64,000 bases of DNA, taken from Desmodesmus armatus. Its lineage: Eukaryota; Chlorophyta; Chlorophyceae; Sphaeropleales; Scenedesmaceae. Under the pieces are notes generated by a model, which was not told where the DNA came from, did no database searches, and saw only the letters and a list, made by a program, of their open reading frames with translations. The stretch is from NCBI GenBank assembly GCA_007449985.2, contig VIIQ02000759.1, positions 184,002 to 248,001 on the forward strand, given 5' to 3'. Shown here piece by piece: positions 1 through 12,600 of this stretch (within the stretch, counting starts at the first letter, position 1; each line of letters starts with the position of its first letter). The translations under genes were made by a program, and so were the position numbers.

Positions 1-13
1 GGGGGGGTCACAA

Positions 14-3000
14 TCAATGAGTAGGTGGCCGATGAGAAAGGGGTTCGAACAATGGTTCAGGGGCAAGGGTGGGTGGGGAGGGGGGGGGGGAGGGGTGGGG
101 GGCAGGGGGGAGGGGATGGCATGGGAGGTTGCGGGCGTCATAGCCGTACCCCACCAGCCACTTGCCACAAAAGGCATTGGCCAGGCTCTGGTAAGGGGCT
201 GCAGCACTACGGCACACGGGGGGGGGGGGGGGGAGGGGGTCACAATCAATGAGAAGTTAGCTGAGAAGTTAGCCAAAGGGGTTTGGGACATTGATCCAAG
301 TGATGGGGGGGGGGGGGGGTACAAACAAATGTGACGTCAAGACGGTTTCACACAATAGTGAAGCGGTGCTTTGGGGTGGCAACCACTGACGATGCTGAAG
401 ATGGATAGATGAGGACCCCCCAATTCAGAAGTTTTTGGGGTGCGGGGGGGTGCAAAACACCTGCCAGCTCAACTCCGTACCACTCATCTGTGTTGCCTGT
501 GACACTTACTGAGCAGCATGTGTGCGGCCTTGTTGTAGAGCCGTATCTTGGCGCTCAGCACCAGCTTACCCCCCTAAGCAGTACCCCCCTCACCTATAAA
601 ACTGACTACAGTCGTGTTGGCCTGCTCCTTCACACCCTATACGTGCCGTCACAAAACCCTGTACCCCGTCACAAACCCTCACTTACTTAGCTGCATGTGT
701 GCAGCCTTGTTGTAGAGCCGTATCTTGGCACTCAGCACACCTGGCATCACACAACCCCCCTCTGCCTTACACATGTGACTACAGTAGTGTTGGCCTGCTC
801 CGTGAAATCCTTTTACCACTGTCACAAGCCCTCACTCACTTAGCAGCATGTGTGCAGCGTTGTTGTAGAGCCGTATCTTAGCACTCAGCACCCACTTACA
901 CCCCTGACAGCATAACCCCTCTCTCCCACACATGTGAGTCACATCAGATGACTGCTTCAGTGTCGGCATGCTCCTTTGTACCCTATTCCCGCCGTCACAA
1001 GCCACCTTGCTTCACTCACTTAGCAGCATGTGTGCAGCCTTGTTGTAGAGCCGTATCTTGGCGCTCAGCACCAGCTCCTGCGGCTGCCCATCCACCCAGA
1101 AGGCTGCGGGTAGCGAGGCGATGTGTGAGTCCAGCCCCACCCTGTGTGGCCAGTACTTGTGCACCCACTGGAACGCAATGTAGAAGATACGGGCCTCACG
1201 GGTAACCTCATTGTCCTGTGGGCAACAAGGGGGGGGGGGGGAGCGTGTGTGATGGGGGGAGAGGGGGGAGCGTGTGTGAGGGGGGGAGGGGGGGGGGAGG
1301 CACAAAGGGGAGGAGCAAAGGGGTGGTGGTGGTGGTGAAAGAGTGTGTTGGGAAGGGGGGAGAGGCAGCACAAAATGTAGGTGGGGGGTGGGCACTTGTG
1401 CACCCACTGAAATGCGATGTAGAAGATACGGGCCTCACGGGTCACCTCACTGTCCTGCGGGGGGGGGGGGGGGGGAGAATGGGTATGTATGTTGACTTGA
1501 AAAGGGGCGACAAGGTCAGAAGGAGAGGGACCAAAGCGGTTGAGGGTGAGGCTGGGGGATGGGTGAGGTGTGGTGGTGGTGCTGTGTGTATGCGTAAGGG
1601 CAGGGGAGGGCAGAGCGATTTGTTGGTGGGAAGTGGGCACTAGTGCGCCCACTGGAACGCGATGTAGAAGATACGACCCCCACGGGTCACTTCATTGTCC
1701 TGCGGGGGGGGGGGGGGGGGGAGCAGAATGGGTGTGTATGTTGATTTGACAAGCGGCGACGAGGTAAGAAGGAGGGTGAGCAAAGCCGGGTGTGGTTGAA
1801 GTTGAGGGGTGGGTGGGTCAGAGGAAGGAGGCAGCAACATCCGCAGGGAGGAGGGCACTTGTGCACCCACGCAATGCTAGTTGAAATATACGGCCCTCCC
1901 AAGTCACCTCATTGTCCTGCAGGCCATTGGAGGTGGGGGGCGGGGGAGGGGGGTGAGTTGCGCCCAATCTGTACAGCAACCGTGCATCTGACACTATGCA
2001 ATTGACAAGAGCAAACTCACCCTGAGCCATAACATCACAATCACTCACTATCACTGCTCCTATCACTGCTCCTGACACTGCTCCTATCACTACTCCTGAT
2101 ATGACCATTATCACACGGGCACTACATGGTGACCTTCACATACGGTCTACCCCCAACCATGCTATCAACATTTGCGTGTGAGACACACAATGCATTGATC
2201 AACTTGATGCAATTACGTGTATGTATGCAGATATAACCAACTCACCCTAGGCCATATGGTCACTCCGTCGTCCGTCACCCACTGGTTGGCCCCAGCAGTG
2301 TATAATGATGTATCAATAATATTTCAAATTTTTGATAATAATGTATTGATAATATATTTTACTTCTTATTATTGATTGAATATTATTGTCGACTCACCCT
2401 GGGCCATATGGTCACTCCATCGTCCGTCACCCACTGGTTGGCCCCAGCGGTGTACCGCTGCTTCCTGCTGACTTCACCACCGCCAGCCGCGGCAGCCGCC
2501 GCCGCTGCTGCCATTGCTGCCATTGCTGCCGGGTCCCCTGGCCCCACCGCTGTGCTGTTGCTGGTGGCTTCCGTTGCGTCCGTAAGGTCAAGACCCCTGC
2601 GTATACTGTCATTCCCACCACCTGGGGGGATCCGATCTGCACCCCCACCTGCACCTGATCCTCTTGCACCACCCCGGCTTAGCATCAGCTGTTCCTGCTC
2701 AGCGATGGCAGCAGCAGCAGCTGCTGCTGCTGCCACATCTGCCTCAGACATACCCCACCCGTACATACCATCCCCACCCACACCCCCACCCATGCCCATG
2801 CCTGCAGCATGATTAGTCATCCCTACCAGGCCTGCCTCCCTACCCTCCCCAGCACCAGCTGCGGCATCAAACGTCTCATGCACACCACCCTCAGCCTCTC
2901 CTACACCAAAGCTGCCTGCAGGAACACCTGCTGTGCTGGCACTCGGCCCAGCAACACTATCAGCACCCCCAGCAGCAGCAGCAGCAGCAGCAGCCCGTGC

Positions 3001-6000
3001 CGCACTGCTGCCAAACTGTGCTGCCGCTGCCGCCTCTCCCATCTGCCCCTGTCCCTCCCCGCCACCAACAGCAGCAGCAGCAGCAGCAGCAGCGGCCTCG
3101 GAGGACTGTAAGCTGCCCTTGCCCAGGAGGTACCACCCATAGGATGTCCGCTGCTTCTTTAAGCGGCGGCGGGGGTAGTTTGGACCGTCAATGAACACGA
3201 CTGGCAGTGCCGCGCGTGCTGCTGCATCATGGGGGTCGACACCTGGTGTGCCACGGGGGCTGGAGCTCGGTCGGGGGTGGGTGCTGGCCCGCTGCTCGCC
3301 AGCAGCAGGGTGAGACCTGTGAGGGAGAAGGAAAGTAAAACAAGGAAAATTGAGGGATGGAGATGGGTTTCAACCGCATGTGAGACAGCAGAGGTCACAG
3401 GGTAGGGCGTATGCATTTGGGGAGACGCCACCCGATGAACAGCTACACTGCAAGAATGTCACAGCCCCCCCCCCCCCCCCTTCCTACCACCTGCACAAGC
3501 ACAACAACATACTGAACAACACCCATACACCCTACATGAAGCGTGTACATGGTATGATGTTACACATCCATGCAACATACCTGCTGTGCTGCCGCGGTGG
3601 CTTCTTTGAGGCTGCCTGCTGGCCCGGCGAATGCTCATGCTGCGGCAGCAGCGTCGGCGTGACGTACGACGCAAACGTCTCATTCGGCTTCACAGCACGC
3701 TTCCCGCCCGCCCTATGCTGCAGCAGCCAGCGCTGCTCTTTCAACGCATTGTGAGCAGCAGGCGCCAACGCAGACCCCTCCCCGTGTCTTCGCCGGCGCT
3801 TCGGAGCCACCGCACCCGCACCCGCACCCGCGCCCGCACCACGAGCGGGTGCCCCCTTCCGTTGCTGGGAAGAGCCCCCCGCCCCCCTGCGCCCACTGGT
3901 CCCCCCGAAGCTACTCGGCTGTTCGTCCTCACTATCGGAATACAGCAGCGCCGTGCGGTGTAAACCCCCACCAAGGTGCTCGGACCCTTCCCCTGCATCA
4001 GCATCGCTGTAGTAACCCCCACCCCCGCCATCCCATCCTGCTGCGTTATCATAGCTGTCCCGATCGTCCGGGTACTGCTGCTGCTGCTGCTGGTGCTGGT
4101 GCTGCCTGTATCCTCCTGCTGCTGCTCCTTCGTCCCCATACTCATCGCTGTGCTGCTGCTGCTCCTGCTGCTCGAGCGCTGCCAGCAGGGCGAAGAGGCT
4201 GTTCTTGCCTTGTTCTGGGAGAGCAGCAGCAGCAGCAGCTGGGCGGGGAGGCCGCCCGCTGCCGCTGCTGCGGCCCTTGCGTCTGGCTGCTGCAGCGGTG
4301 GCAGCAGATGGGCAGCTGCGGCCTTTCTTGGGGACACCTGCAGGCACAGCACACAGCACACAACGGTTTCTGACTGTCAGTGGGACTGTATCGGTTATCA
4401 TCAAACTAAGTGTCTTATGCAGTAGCCAGCAGCCAGCACCACACAGCACAAGGGTGAAGCAGATGTGCATAGTGTTGGGCTTGAAGGGTCTATAGCACAC
4501 TCCAGAACCGTTGCGGTTGAGACTGAAGAGTCAAGAATACAGTCTAGAGGTATGGCAAACAATTCAATAGTGTTGGGTAGAAACGGGTCTGGGGTACAAT
4601 CCAGGATGTTCTGTAGAGGGTTTGAGGTCTAGGGTATGCCCACACACAGGCTGGAAAGTGATCTGGCCAAGCCAGAGACCTCTAAGCTGGTCTAGTGCAC
4701 TTGCTCAACAGTAGAACACCAACTGCTTGATGCTAGTTATGTGTCCGACGCACCTGAAGGTTCAAAGTCCGCCGTGCCGTAGCCGTCATCAAACTCATCC
4801 TGCCCCTGGGCCAGCCACCCCGACCGCTGCTCACCAGGCCGCTGCTGCCACCCTTGCGGCAATTCCCTGGGCGCTGCTGCTGCCGCCACCACTGGGTCCC
4901 ACTCCTCCTGCTGCTGCTGCTGCTGAGGCCGCCAAGAGCTCCCTCCTGCCCCCGCTGCTGCTGCTGCTGCTGGCGGCGGCGGGTGGTCCCCGGCGGCTGC
5001 TGCTGCTGCTGTTGGCCCTGTGTCGGTGCCTGTAATAGCAGCAATGAGGTCCTTTGCTGCTGACATGAGCCTCTGGCTCCCAGTGGGAGGGGCACTGCCG
5101 TCTGTGATGCTTGCGATGGCTTGTGCTACGACAGCGCCCAGCAGCATTGTGACATCCGGCCCCTGCTGCTGCTGCTGGCCCAGAGGTGCTGCTGCAGGGG
5201 GCGGGAAAGCTGCTGGTGCAGGTGCTGCTGCTGCTGCTGCTGGCGGCCTGCTTTGCGGCTGCTTGAAAGCCATCAGCTGCTGTATCAGCGATGCAATGTC
5301 TGCTCCTCCTGCCATATCCTGGGGGATACCCGCCGCGGCAGCAGCAGCAGGGGGTGGGGGTGCTGCTGCTGCTGCTGCAGGGTGGACAGTCCCAGCCCCC
5401 TGGTAGCTGCCGTCTGGTAGTACCCCAGACATGCTGCGGGGGCTAGCAGCAACACCAGCAGCAGTAGGTGGTAGGGCCCCCAGCACAGAACTGGCCAGGC
5501 CCTGAACAGTAGCCTCCAAGAAGCTTGCGCTGTCCTGCCGCTGCTGCTGCTGCTGCTGTGGGGCATGCATGCTGCCCATGCTGCTGCCAGGCAGGCCTCC
5601 ATTGCCGATCAGGCGCTGTACCACCTGCAGTAATTCTGCATTGGCCGCCTCCAGTCCAGATGCTGGTGCCTGGGGAGGTGCTGCTGCTGCTGCTGCCTGT
5701 GGGATGTGGGCCTGGGGCTGTGGGCCCCTGAAGCCTCCTGCCTGCTGCTGCTGCTGCATGGGCGGCACCTTGTGCTGCTGCTGCTGCAGCTGCTGCGGGA
5801 GAGGGATCGGCTGCTGTGCTGGCTGGTACCCACCAGCCCCAGAGTAAGGCTGGTGTGCAGGTGTGTACATCTGCTGCTGCTGCTGCCGCTGTGCCTGCTG
5901 CTGCAGCAGCTGCTGCAGCTGCTGTGCCACCATACCCTGGCACTCTTCCTTTGGTAGAAACCTGGGAGGTGCCAGTCGCTGAGGCTGCTGCTGCCTGTAA

Positions 6001-7274
6001 GGGCCAAGGGGCCTGCCATGAATGTCCTGCAGCTGTGCTGGGGCTGAGTTTCCTTGCACGCCCTGGCCCCAGTTTCCTGAAGGTCCTGCAGCTGCATGGA
6101 CAAGCCCAGTGCCTGGCAGCAGTAGCCCACTGTGCTGAGGGGGCTGCTGATAGTGCTGTGAGTGTCCTGCAGGAGCCGACAGGCTGGGTGGTAGCAGCGG
6201 GGCGCGCTGGTAGCTGCCGGGGTAAGGTGCGGAAGCGCCTGCAGGATGCAACCCCTGCTGCTGCTGCTGCTGAGGAGGTGGCTTGAATGGCACCTGCTGC
6301 TGCTGCTGTGGCTGCGGCGGCTGCTGCTGCTGCTGGTGCTGAGGTGGCTGCATGGCAGGAGGTGGCAGCTGCTGCTGCTGCTGCTGCTGCTGCTGTGGCG
6401 GGCGCTGTGCTGGCTCGTCAGCTTCACCGTTGATTGCCTTGAGCTGCCTCAGTGCTGCCAGGACCTCCTGTGCTGGGAGGTCAGCCAGGAGCTGCAGGAC
6501 TTCTGTGCTGGGGTCACGCTGTGCCGTGCTGGGCCCGCGCTGTGCCGTGCTGAGCTCGCGCTGTGCTGTGCTGGGCCCGCGCTGTGCAGCAGATGCCTGG
6601 CTGGCTGCCTGCTGTTGCTGCCCCTGGGCGCTGTTGCGCCTTTGGGGGCTTGTGGGTGCAGCTGCAGCAGCGGTGGCCTGTGCATCATGCTGCTGTCCTG
6701 CATGTGCTGCTGCGCGATCAGCACGCTCCTTCTGCAGGGCTGCAAACTGCTGTTCCAAGTGCTGCAGGGCAGCTTGCTGCTGGTGGTTACCAAAACCTCC
6801 GCCGCTGCTTGGCGGTGCAGGGGGAGCATCGCGCAGGATATCGAACGCTGGAAGAGGCAGGGTGGCATCTGCTGTACCGCCTTGGCCACTGGTACTGCTG
6901 GGGTGTGCGTGCTGGTGCTGGCCGCTCCTGTTGCGGTGATTGGACGCGGGGTCTGCCGTGTACTGGCCAAACTCGTCGTCAGCATCAGGGGAGGGCGACT
7001 GGCGCTGCTGCTGGTGCTGCTCGACACCCTGCTCCGCTGCTGCGTCCATAGCTACAACCTCTGACACGTCTGGACTGTCAAAGTCCTCGGGTGGCCCTGC
7101 GACTAAGCCACCACCGACATCACGGCCTGCGGACGCCAGCCCACCGCCGTACCCTGTGTACATGGGTGCCCCCTGCTCACCCGCTGCTGCTGGCCTATCT
7201 GCACTACCTAGGTGGGGGGTGTCAGCAGCATCAGCACCGCCCAGATGCAGCCCACCATCGTAGCTGCTCTGCAT
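14..7274 (-). CDS. Gln/Ala-rich low-complexity protein, unknown function (5 exons, 3' end at window edge)
   Basis: I do not recognise the family. Proposed exons, in transcription order: 7274-4754, 4337-3581, 3316-2398, 1215-1020 and 198-14. The phases join exactly and give about 1525 aa. The ATG at 7274 opens a long uninterrupted exon. Residues 1-840 are poly-Gln and Pro/Gln-rich with poly-Ala blocks. Exon 2 is acidic/Ser-rich, then basic (KRRRRH). Exon 3 opens with a conserved-looking stretch (FIDGPNYPRRRLKKQRTSYG) before Ala/Gly-rich sequence and ends in GANQWVTDDGVTIWPR. Exon 4 is the most domain-like part: rich in Trp and aromatics, with RIFYIAFQWVHKYWPHRVG and PAAFWVDGQPQELVLSAKIR. The last exon (NAFCGKWLVGYGYDARN) runs into a Pro-rich tail with a stop at 14-16 and is the least certain; the gene may continue outside the window. 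The composition suggests a nuclear regulatory or chromatin protein, but that is inference. Acceptors of exons 4 and 5 follow C-rich tracts, and the introns hold many decayed copies of exon edges. Confidence 0.6.
480..1070 (-). repeat. Tandem copies of the 3' edge of exon 4 (gene at 14-7274)
   Basis: The last about 49 nt of exon 4 (functional copy 1068-1020, followed by donor GTGAGT) recur downstream in the intron near 890-842, 735-689 and 560-511. Spacings are about 153-178 bp. Copies retain the AAGATACGGCTCTACAACAA core and diverge most in the intron-derived part. They read as duplicated exon end plus donor region. Confidence 0.85.
1388..1921 (-). repeat. Three extra upstream copies of the 5' edge of exon 4
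   Basis: The first about 70 nt of exon 4 (functional start 1215, after a C-run and CACAG) are repeated with starts near 1455, 1700 and 1918, a period of about 220-245 bp. Each copy keeps an acceptor-like CGCAG or TGCAG followed by GACARTGARGTGAC. The copy at 1700-1635 has an in-frame stop (QWAH then TAG), and the farthest copy (1918) is the most diverged. Copies 1455 and 1700 keep poly-C tracts before the acceptor. Confidence 0.85.
2010..2310 (-). repeat. Decayed copies of the 3' edge of exon 3, plus a 12-bp minisatellite
   Basis: The end of exon 3 (…GVTIWPR then GTGAGT, 2398) recurs almost intact at 2306-2242 and as a short remnant near 2035-2010, both with a GGTGAGTT donor-like end. Between them, 2041-2100 is a 12-bp minisatellite (ATCACTGCTCCT type). 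The functional exon and its nearest copy are separated by an AT-rich patch at 2310-2390. Confidence 0.75.
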
Positions 7275-8413
7275 GCGGCTGTTGATCCTGATGAATCACT
7301 GCGAATCGACGCTTGCTGCTGATGCCGGCCTACACCAAGTCAGCAATCACCGCCCACATGGCATGCACTAGATCAGGACTTCCTTCCTGCGTGAATGCAA
7401 GCCAGAGTAACAAAAGATGATAATTATACGAACGCTGTGACGTTCAGATGAAGGGGAACAGGACAGGAACAAGGTTCGCAGCGTCGTCCCTAAGCCAAAG
7501 AAAGCATCGTGAGCAATTGCATGCAGACCTTGATGCTAATGCTGCCCACATATTGGCCCATATCCTGCAAGGGGCTTGCGCGCCAAGGCCCCACCACTGA
7601 CTGCCAGACCAGCTTCAAGGTGTGCCTGCCACTGTTCGTTCAAGGCCTTGTTTGGACAGATCAGAGGGAGAGAAGCTGCATCACAGTGAGAACGTCAACA
7701 TGTCGTACCTGTCCGTGATGGGAACACTGCCAGCATGATCCTTATGTCTCCTCCCCGCGCCTTGCATCAACACACCCTAGCGCCATCTGGTACCCGACAA
7801 TTAAGCAAGAGTCTCTTCTCGAGGTCTTCAAGCGACAGATTGAAGTGCCGAGTGCTGCACAAACGGGATGATGAAGGCTGATGGTGGGCTGATAGTTGTC
7901 AGGTGCACGACTGGGGGACGACTGAAAATAGCTTTCTTGCAGGGAAAACGCGGTTGGGGTGGGATGACGAGGGCGACCTGCGGGGACACCACACAGGGTT
8001 TGGGGCCTGTATGTCGCGTTTGCCCTGCAAGGACACGGACTAGCTTGCGTTGTTGCTTCTTATCAAACCTTTCATGTACGTCAGACCCTTCAGCAACAGA
8101 GACCGATGTCGTTTGCACAAAACAATAGTGGTTTGAGTTCGGTTGCAGTCAGTCCTGTGCATCAGCAGCCAACCACTGCTGTTCAGCACGATCAAGCATG
8201 TTGCATCAGTTTCTTCTATGCATAACCGCAAAGAGTTCCTCCAGAGCTTACCCGGATTGCACTGAGGCAACGAGATGTTGAAACGCCAATCGCGAGGCTC
8301 ACAATTGCGCAATGTGCCAGCTAGCCAAACTAAAACAAGCTTAATGTTTTGTTGGGGCTAAGGCTTGCCTGTGATTGCTCCAGCAGTAAAGACCGCATGT
8401 GGCATGTGGCAGT

Positions 8414-8449
8414 AACGTTCTCCACATTATAAACGTTCTCCACATTATA
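8414..8449. repeat. 18-bp direct tandem duplication
   Basis: AACGTTCTCCACATTATA occurs twice head to tail, starting at 8414 and 8432. It is intergenic with no apparent function. Confidence 0.9.
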
Positions 8450-8654
8450 AGAAGCTGGAAACTTTACCAGGGAACACCTGTCTGTAAATTGTGTTACATC
8501 TGTGTTTACGGAGATCTCGGGTGAGAATGGTACTGGCCTATCTCCATTCGCTGCTGTCAACCGCAAGAGCGGCGTCCAAGGTTGACTTTGAGGTGTCGCT
8601 TCTTAGGTTCTTTGATCATTTAAAACAGTTGCTGAAGAATCCAGATTCCTTCAG

Positions 8655-8755
8655 CAGCTGCAAACGGGATACAAACAGGCAGCTGCACACGGGATACAGA
8701 CTGGCCCACTACTGCACAAGTGGCCACCCACTGGGTGGCACCCAGTAGTGGGCCA
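8655..8755. repeat. Tandem duplication followed by nested palindromes
   Basis: A unit CAGCTGCAAACGGGATACA is repeated with small changes to 8703. It is followed by inverted arms CTGGCCCACTACTG and CAGTAGTGGGCCAG (8701-8755). Inside them lie two overlapping perfect 17-bp odd palindromes, GCCACCCACTGGGTGGC and ACTGGGTGGCACCCAGT. The structure could fold as a compound hairpin. Confidence 0.85.
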
Positions 8756-9390
8756 GCCCACTATTAATCTTGACTGAAAGAAACGAGTACAGTAGCAAGG
8801 GTGTATTGTAGTAAGTATGTATGGGCCATCGTGCAAAGTGATCAACAGTTATGCGTCACATGCACCAAATATGCACCACCAACCTTGTATACATGCCAGG
8901 CGTCACTCAGCCCTAAATACTACCCGTATGTGTTGACAGCAGCAACCATGACTGATAAGCACACAAAGAAACCGTTTCTGCGGGTTTCCTCTACTGGTGT
9001 TCTGGCCCAGACCTTTCACCCCGGTCAGTTGCAGGCTGATGTTACTAGAATGTACTCTAAAATATTCCGCACAGCTGCCCCCCGAGCAACTAGAAGCAAT
9101 CTGTATGGTCCACAATCCCCACTGTTGCCCCAAGTTGTGTGCAGCTGCTGAGACTGTCATCAAACTTCGCAGTGCCACTGTCAGTCGGACTGGACTGAAC
9201 AGACACGCCAGCAGTACTGCATACAGCATGTCCCAAGCTGAACCCGTTGCAAAAAGTCTTGTCGTGCGCCCTTGCAGCTGCTGCAGCACAGCTGTGTGCA
9301 CCAACATGACTGCACAGGAAGAGTTGAGAATCTTTCAAATTCCGACCCTAGGTGACCTAGGGCTGATGCTTTGCATCCGTGTACCCACTG

Positions 9391-9462
9391 GCCAGCAGGC
9401 TCAGGCCCGATTCTGCTGCACAGACAGCCAAGAATACCTGGCCGGTGTTGGCAGAAACAGTG
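9391..9462 (-). repeat. Dispersed repeat, copy 1 (partner at 25610-25677)
   Basis: Read on the minus strand this shares about 60-70 bp with 25610-25677 on the plus strand: TTTCTGCCAACAC then, after a variable part, GCAGAATYGGGCCTGAGCCT. Both copies are intergenic. The size suggests a short mobile-element fragment, but no terminal structure is visible. Confidence 0.7.
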
Positions 9463-9638
9463 TCAGAGGCGCCTTGAGCCAGCCATAATTTTTTAAGCAA
9501 CATGCAGGAGCTCTGCTGCAACGTTGCAGTTGTTGTTAACAACATGGTGTGTGTCTGGTGTGTTTCACAAACCAAAGTCTGTTGAACGCCAACCAGCCAG
9601 TAGGGCTGAGGATGCAGTGACTGGATGTATGTACAATT

Positions 9639-9643
9639 TTACA
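9639..9643 (-). terminator. Poly(A) signal TGTAA of the GT77 gene
   Basis: TGTAA on the minus strand lies about 30 nt past the TGA stop (9673-9675). TGTAA is the usual poly(A) signal of chlorophycean algae such as Chlamydomonas. The very short distance makes it possible but not certain as the signal in use. Confidence 0.45.
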
Positions 9644-9672
9644 TATCACCAGAGCTCTACCCTCTGCCCCTA

Positions 9673-12600
9673 TCAACTGCCTGGTTCAGAACCCCCTGGG
9701 AACGATGCCAGCGCTGCCATGTCCTTCTGTATGTAGTAGCGGAACACAGCCTGCATGCGCTCATGCTTGTCAGGGTGGTAGTCTGCGCGCACAAACCACA
9801 ACATGCAAAGACGGCAGCGGCGTGTGAGGACAAGGTCGCAACTGCCTAGCGTTGCAGTACAGGGCATAGCGATGCAGCGCTAGACAAAAGCTTGTTACCA
9901 CAGACAATACAATTGAAGGAGACACGCACTCAACACTGCGTGCTGCATAGGCGACTGTGATATACGATGTACTGTATAAGTGGATGCTCCCAGTTGGTTG
10001 AGTTGACTGTGCGGCACAACATATTGCTACCAGCTGATCTCAGCGCATCACCCCCATGCAGCAATCAAACTGCTGCCACAACACCCTCCGCACAAAAGCA
10101 AAAAACTGGCACGTAAGGGCTTGAAAAGGCGTGAAGACTTGCAACAGAAGGTTGCTGCAGCACACTGGGGTCCCACTTACTTATGTGTACCATGACCGGC
10201 ATCGCTGTGCTGCCCGCAGGCTTGTGTCGAACCTCCTTGAACAACACCTTGCTGTTCATGAACTGGTAGTAGTTCATCACACGCACCGTCAGCTGCAGCA
10301 CAAAAAACCACAATCGCAGCAGGGCATGCAGTTGGCTTGAACATTCCATACAAGTTCAACGAGTTAGGGTTGGGGTTGGTACAGCATAGACAGCTTAGTG
10401 CAGCATAGTACAGCACAGTACAGCACTGCGGAATCGGCAATTCTGCTGAGCAGACAAAGCCACTTGCGGTAGGTATGGTCACTGTCAAGCAGAGTCCGGC
10501 CCCCGGGACGAAACATGCACCCCTGTACACCCCATCTGCCGCCTGATCACGTGGGGTAAACTGTTGCATGGGGATGCATAACAGGCGTCCAGAGACCGAC
10601 TGGCCATGCCACACTTACAGTTGGACACAGTCTACTTCAGTGGCAACCGATGACGCTTATGCCAAGTGTTGCCAAGTGTTACCCTGTGTGATAGTGATCC
10701 TTCGTGTGCGACAGGAGGGGGACCCCGCCGCCCTAACAGGGCATGGAGCAATTGAGAGAGATTCCATGACGTTACTGGGTTCTACTGGGCCCTTGAGGGA
10801 TATGGATATCGCTACGCCGCACGCAAGCCTACCTTAGGGCTCTTGTAGCTGCCATGGCTGAGGAAGAAGATCTCCTCGTTGTAAGCCGTTTGGTCCCAAT
10901 ACTTCTCCCTGCTGAGCCGCGATTCCAGCCGCTCCATCAGCTGTATTGTACGCAGGTTGGCGGCCACGTAGAACAGCCCACTGTTCAGAGCAAACTGACT
11001 CTGCTTCTGGGCAAACCTGAACCAGTCAGCAGCGGTCCAGGATGCAATGTAAGTTGGCCACATGTGGTACAAATCCTGTGTGAAGTTCAGCATACTGAAG
11101 CTGAGGTTTAGCATCAACACCAAACCCTATGTAGCCCATCACCTGTGTATGCACCACTACCACTCTTAGCCTTGTGGCAGTCAGCAGCACTTCAGGCGCC
11201 CAGCCCCCCACACGTCGGGTTGCACCAAACGGCTTCAAAAGCACCAAAAACACACTGCTGTAGTAGGGGCCCGTGTCTGTGATGAATACAAACGTGTCTG
11301 TGATGAAGACAAAGCCCCATATTCACTATTAAAGAGAGCTATCCCCATGAGAGCGCTGGGGGTGGCTGTTGCTGTCATATAATGATGCTGACCCGGACCA
11401 ACCCAGGGTGGTATCTTCATGCCCCCCCCCCCCCCCCCAACAACTTGATCACTGATTTAACCCATAGTGTGCCGGTACTGCATGCAATGGCTTGGTAAGT
11501 ATGTGTCTGCCTCAACTGCAAATCAGCACTGCAAATGCAGAGTGCTGTGTGAATTAGGCAAGGTGCTGCATGTCTGCTTGGCTTCAACCACGGTTTCAAA
11601 GGCTGACTGCTGAGTGCTGATATGCTAAGGCGGCTTCCTCTTCTGCTGTACATGTTGACCTGGACCACCAACTTCATAGCCCCATGGGTGCTATGTGGAT
11701 CACGACGGGGAGGGGGGCATGGCTGCATGGCTGCAACAACTGCTCGAGTGCTCACTGCTAACTGCTGAGTGCTAGGGCTCTTCTGCTGTGATGCTCACCT
11801 GGACCACCCCATAGAGGCATCCTCATAGCCCTCTATCTGCCCGTATGCAGTGCCGGCATCAAAGCCGTCTGTCATGCCCTCCACATCATGGTCCCTGCAG
11901 GGCAAACATCAGCAAACACAGCAGCATTGGGTATGACCAACAACCGTGCAGAGCAGCGAAGGTATGTGTGAGGAATCCTGCGTGGGCTGACTTACATTTG
12001 GCTCAGGAGGTGTTGAGGTTGGGGCAAAGACAGCAGTGTTGTATATTGTACGCACAGGTGCTTTCGAAATGTAATTCCTCACTTGTTGCTCAATGTAGTT
12101 TGTTTCCAGACGCGTAGACATATGCTGCAGTGCTTTTGTTACACAATCATTCATGGCTGTTCATGGCAAGTTGCACACAGATTTGCATCACAGAGGACTG
12201 ATTGATCAATCACTTGACCCTGCTGGTGTCGTTCAGGTGTTTCAACAACCCCTGAACCACTCCCTCACTCATTGACCCCCTGAGCCACTGAGCTCCAAAC
12301 CACTCCCTGAACCAACTCAAAGCCGCAAGGCCGCTGACTCCCAATAAACATGTACCCAGGTCGCGTGTCCCTCACACAGCACACACACAACAGTAGACGC
12401 AACAGTAAACGCAACCAATAGTCAGCACGTCACTCGCCTGTACAAGAATTTGAAGGGGTCTTGCAGCACGGCCACATCGATATCACTTAGCAGCACCGCC
12501 CAGCCCAGCTGCAGGAACTTCCTAATAATGCCAAACTTGAGGGCAGAGATGGCGTGGTTGGAACCAGTGTCAGCCTGGCTCTTGCTGACCTGCAAGCATG

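Larger units (their letters stand above)
7275..9672. other. Intergenic: 5' flank of the Gln-rich gene and 3' flank of the GT77 gene
   Basis: I see no coding exon here. The right end carries the GT77 3' UTR. The stretch contains an 18-bp tandem duplication (8414-8449), a 24-bp tandem duplication (8655-8703), nested palindromes (8701-8755), a 17-bp odd palindrome (9346-9362) and one copy of a dispersed repeat (9391-9462). The promoter of the gene starting at 7274 should lie just above 7275; no TATA-like box is convincing. Confidence 0.6.

Noticed and set aside
2372..2812. Open frames on the plus strand across 2372-7285, some over 250 codons
   Set aside because: They are antisense to the Gln/Ala-rich exons. 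Trinucleotide repeats stay open in several frames, and their Cys/Leu/Trp-rich composition is typical of such shadows.
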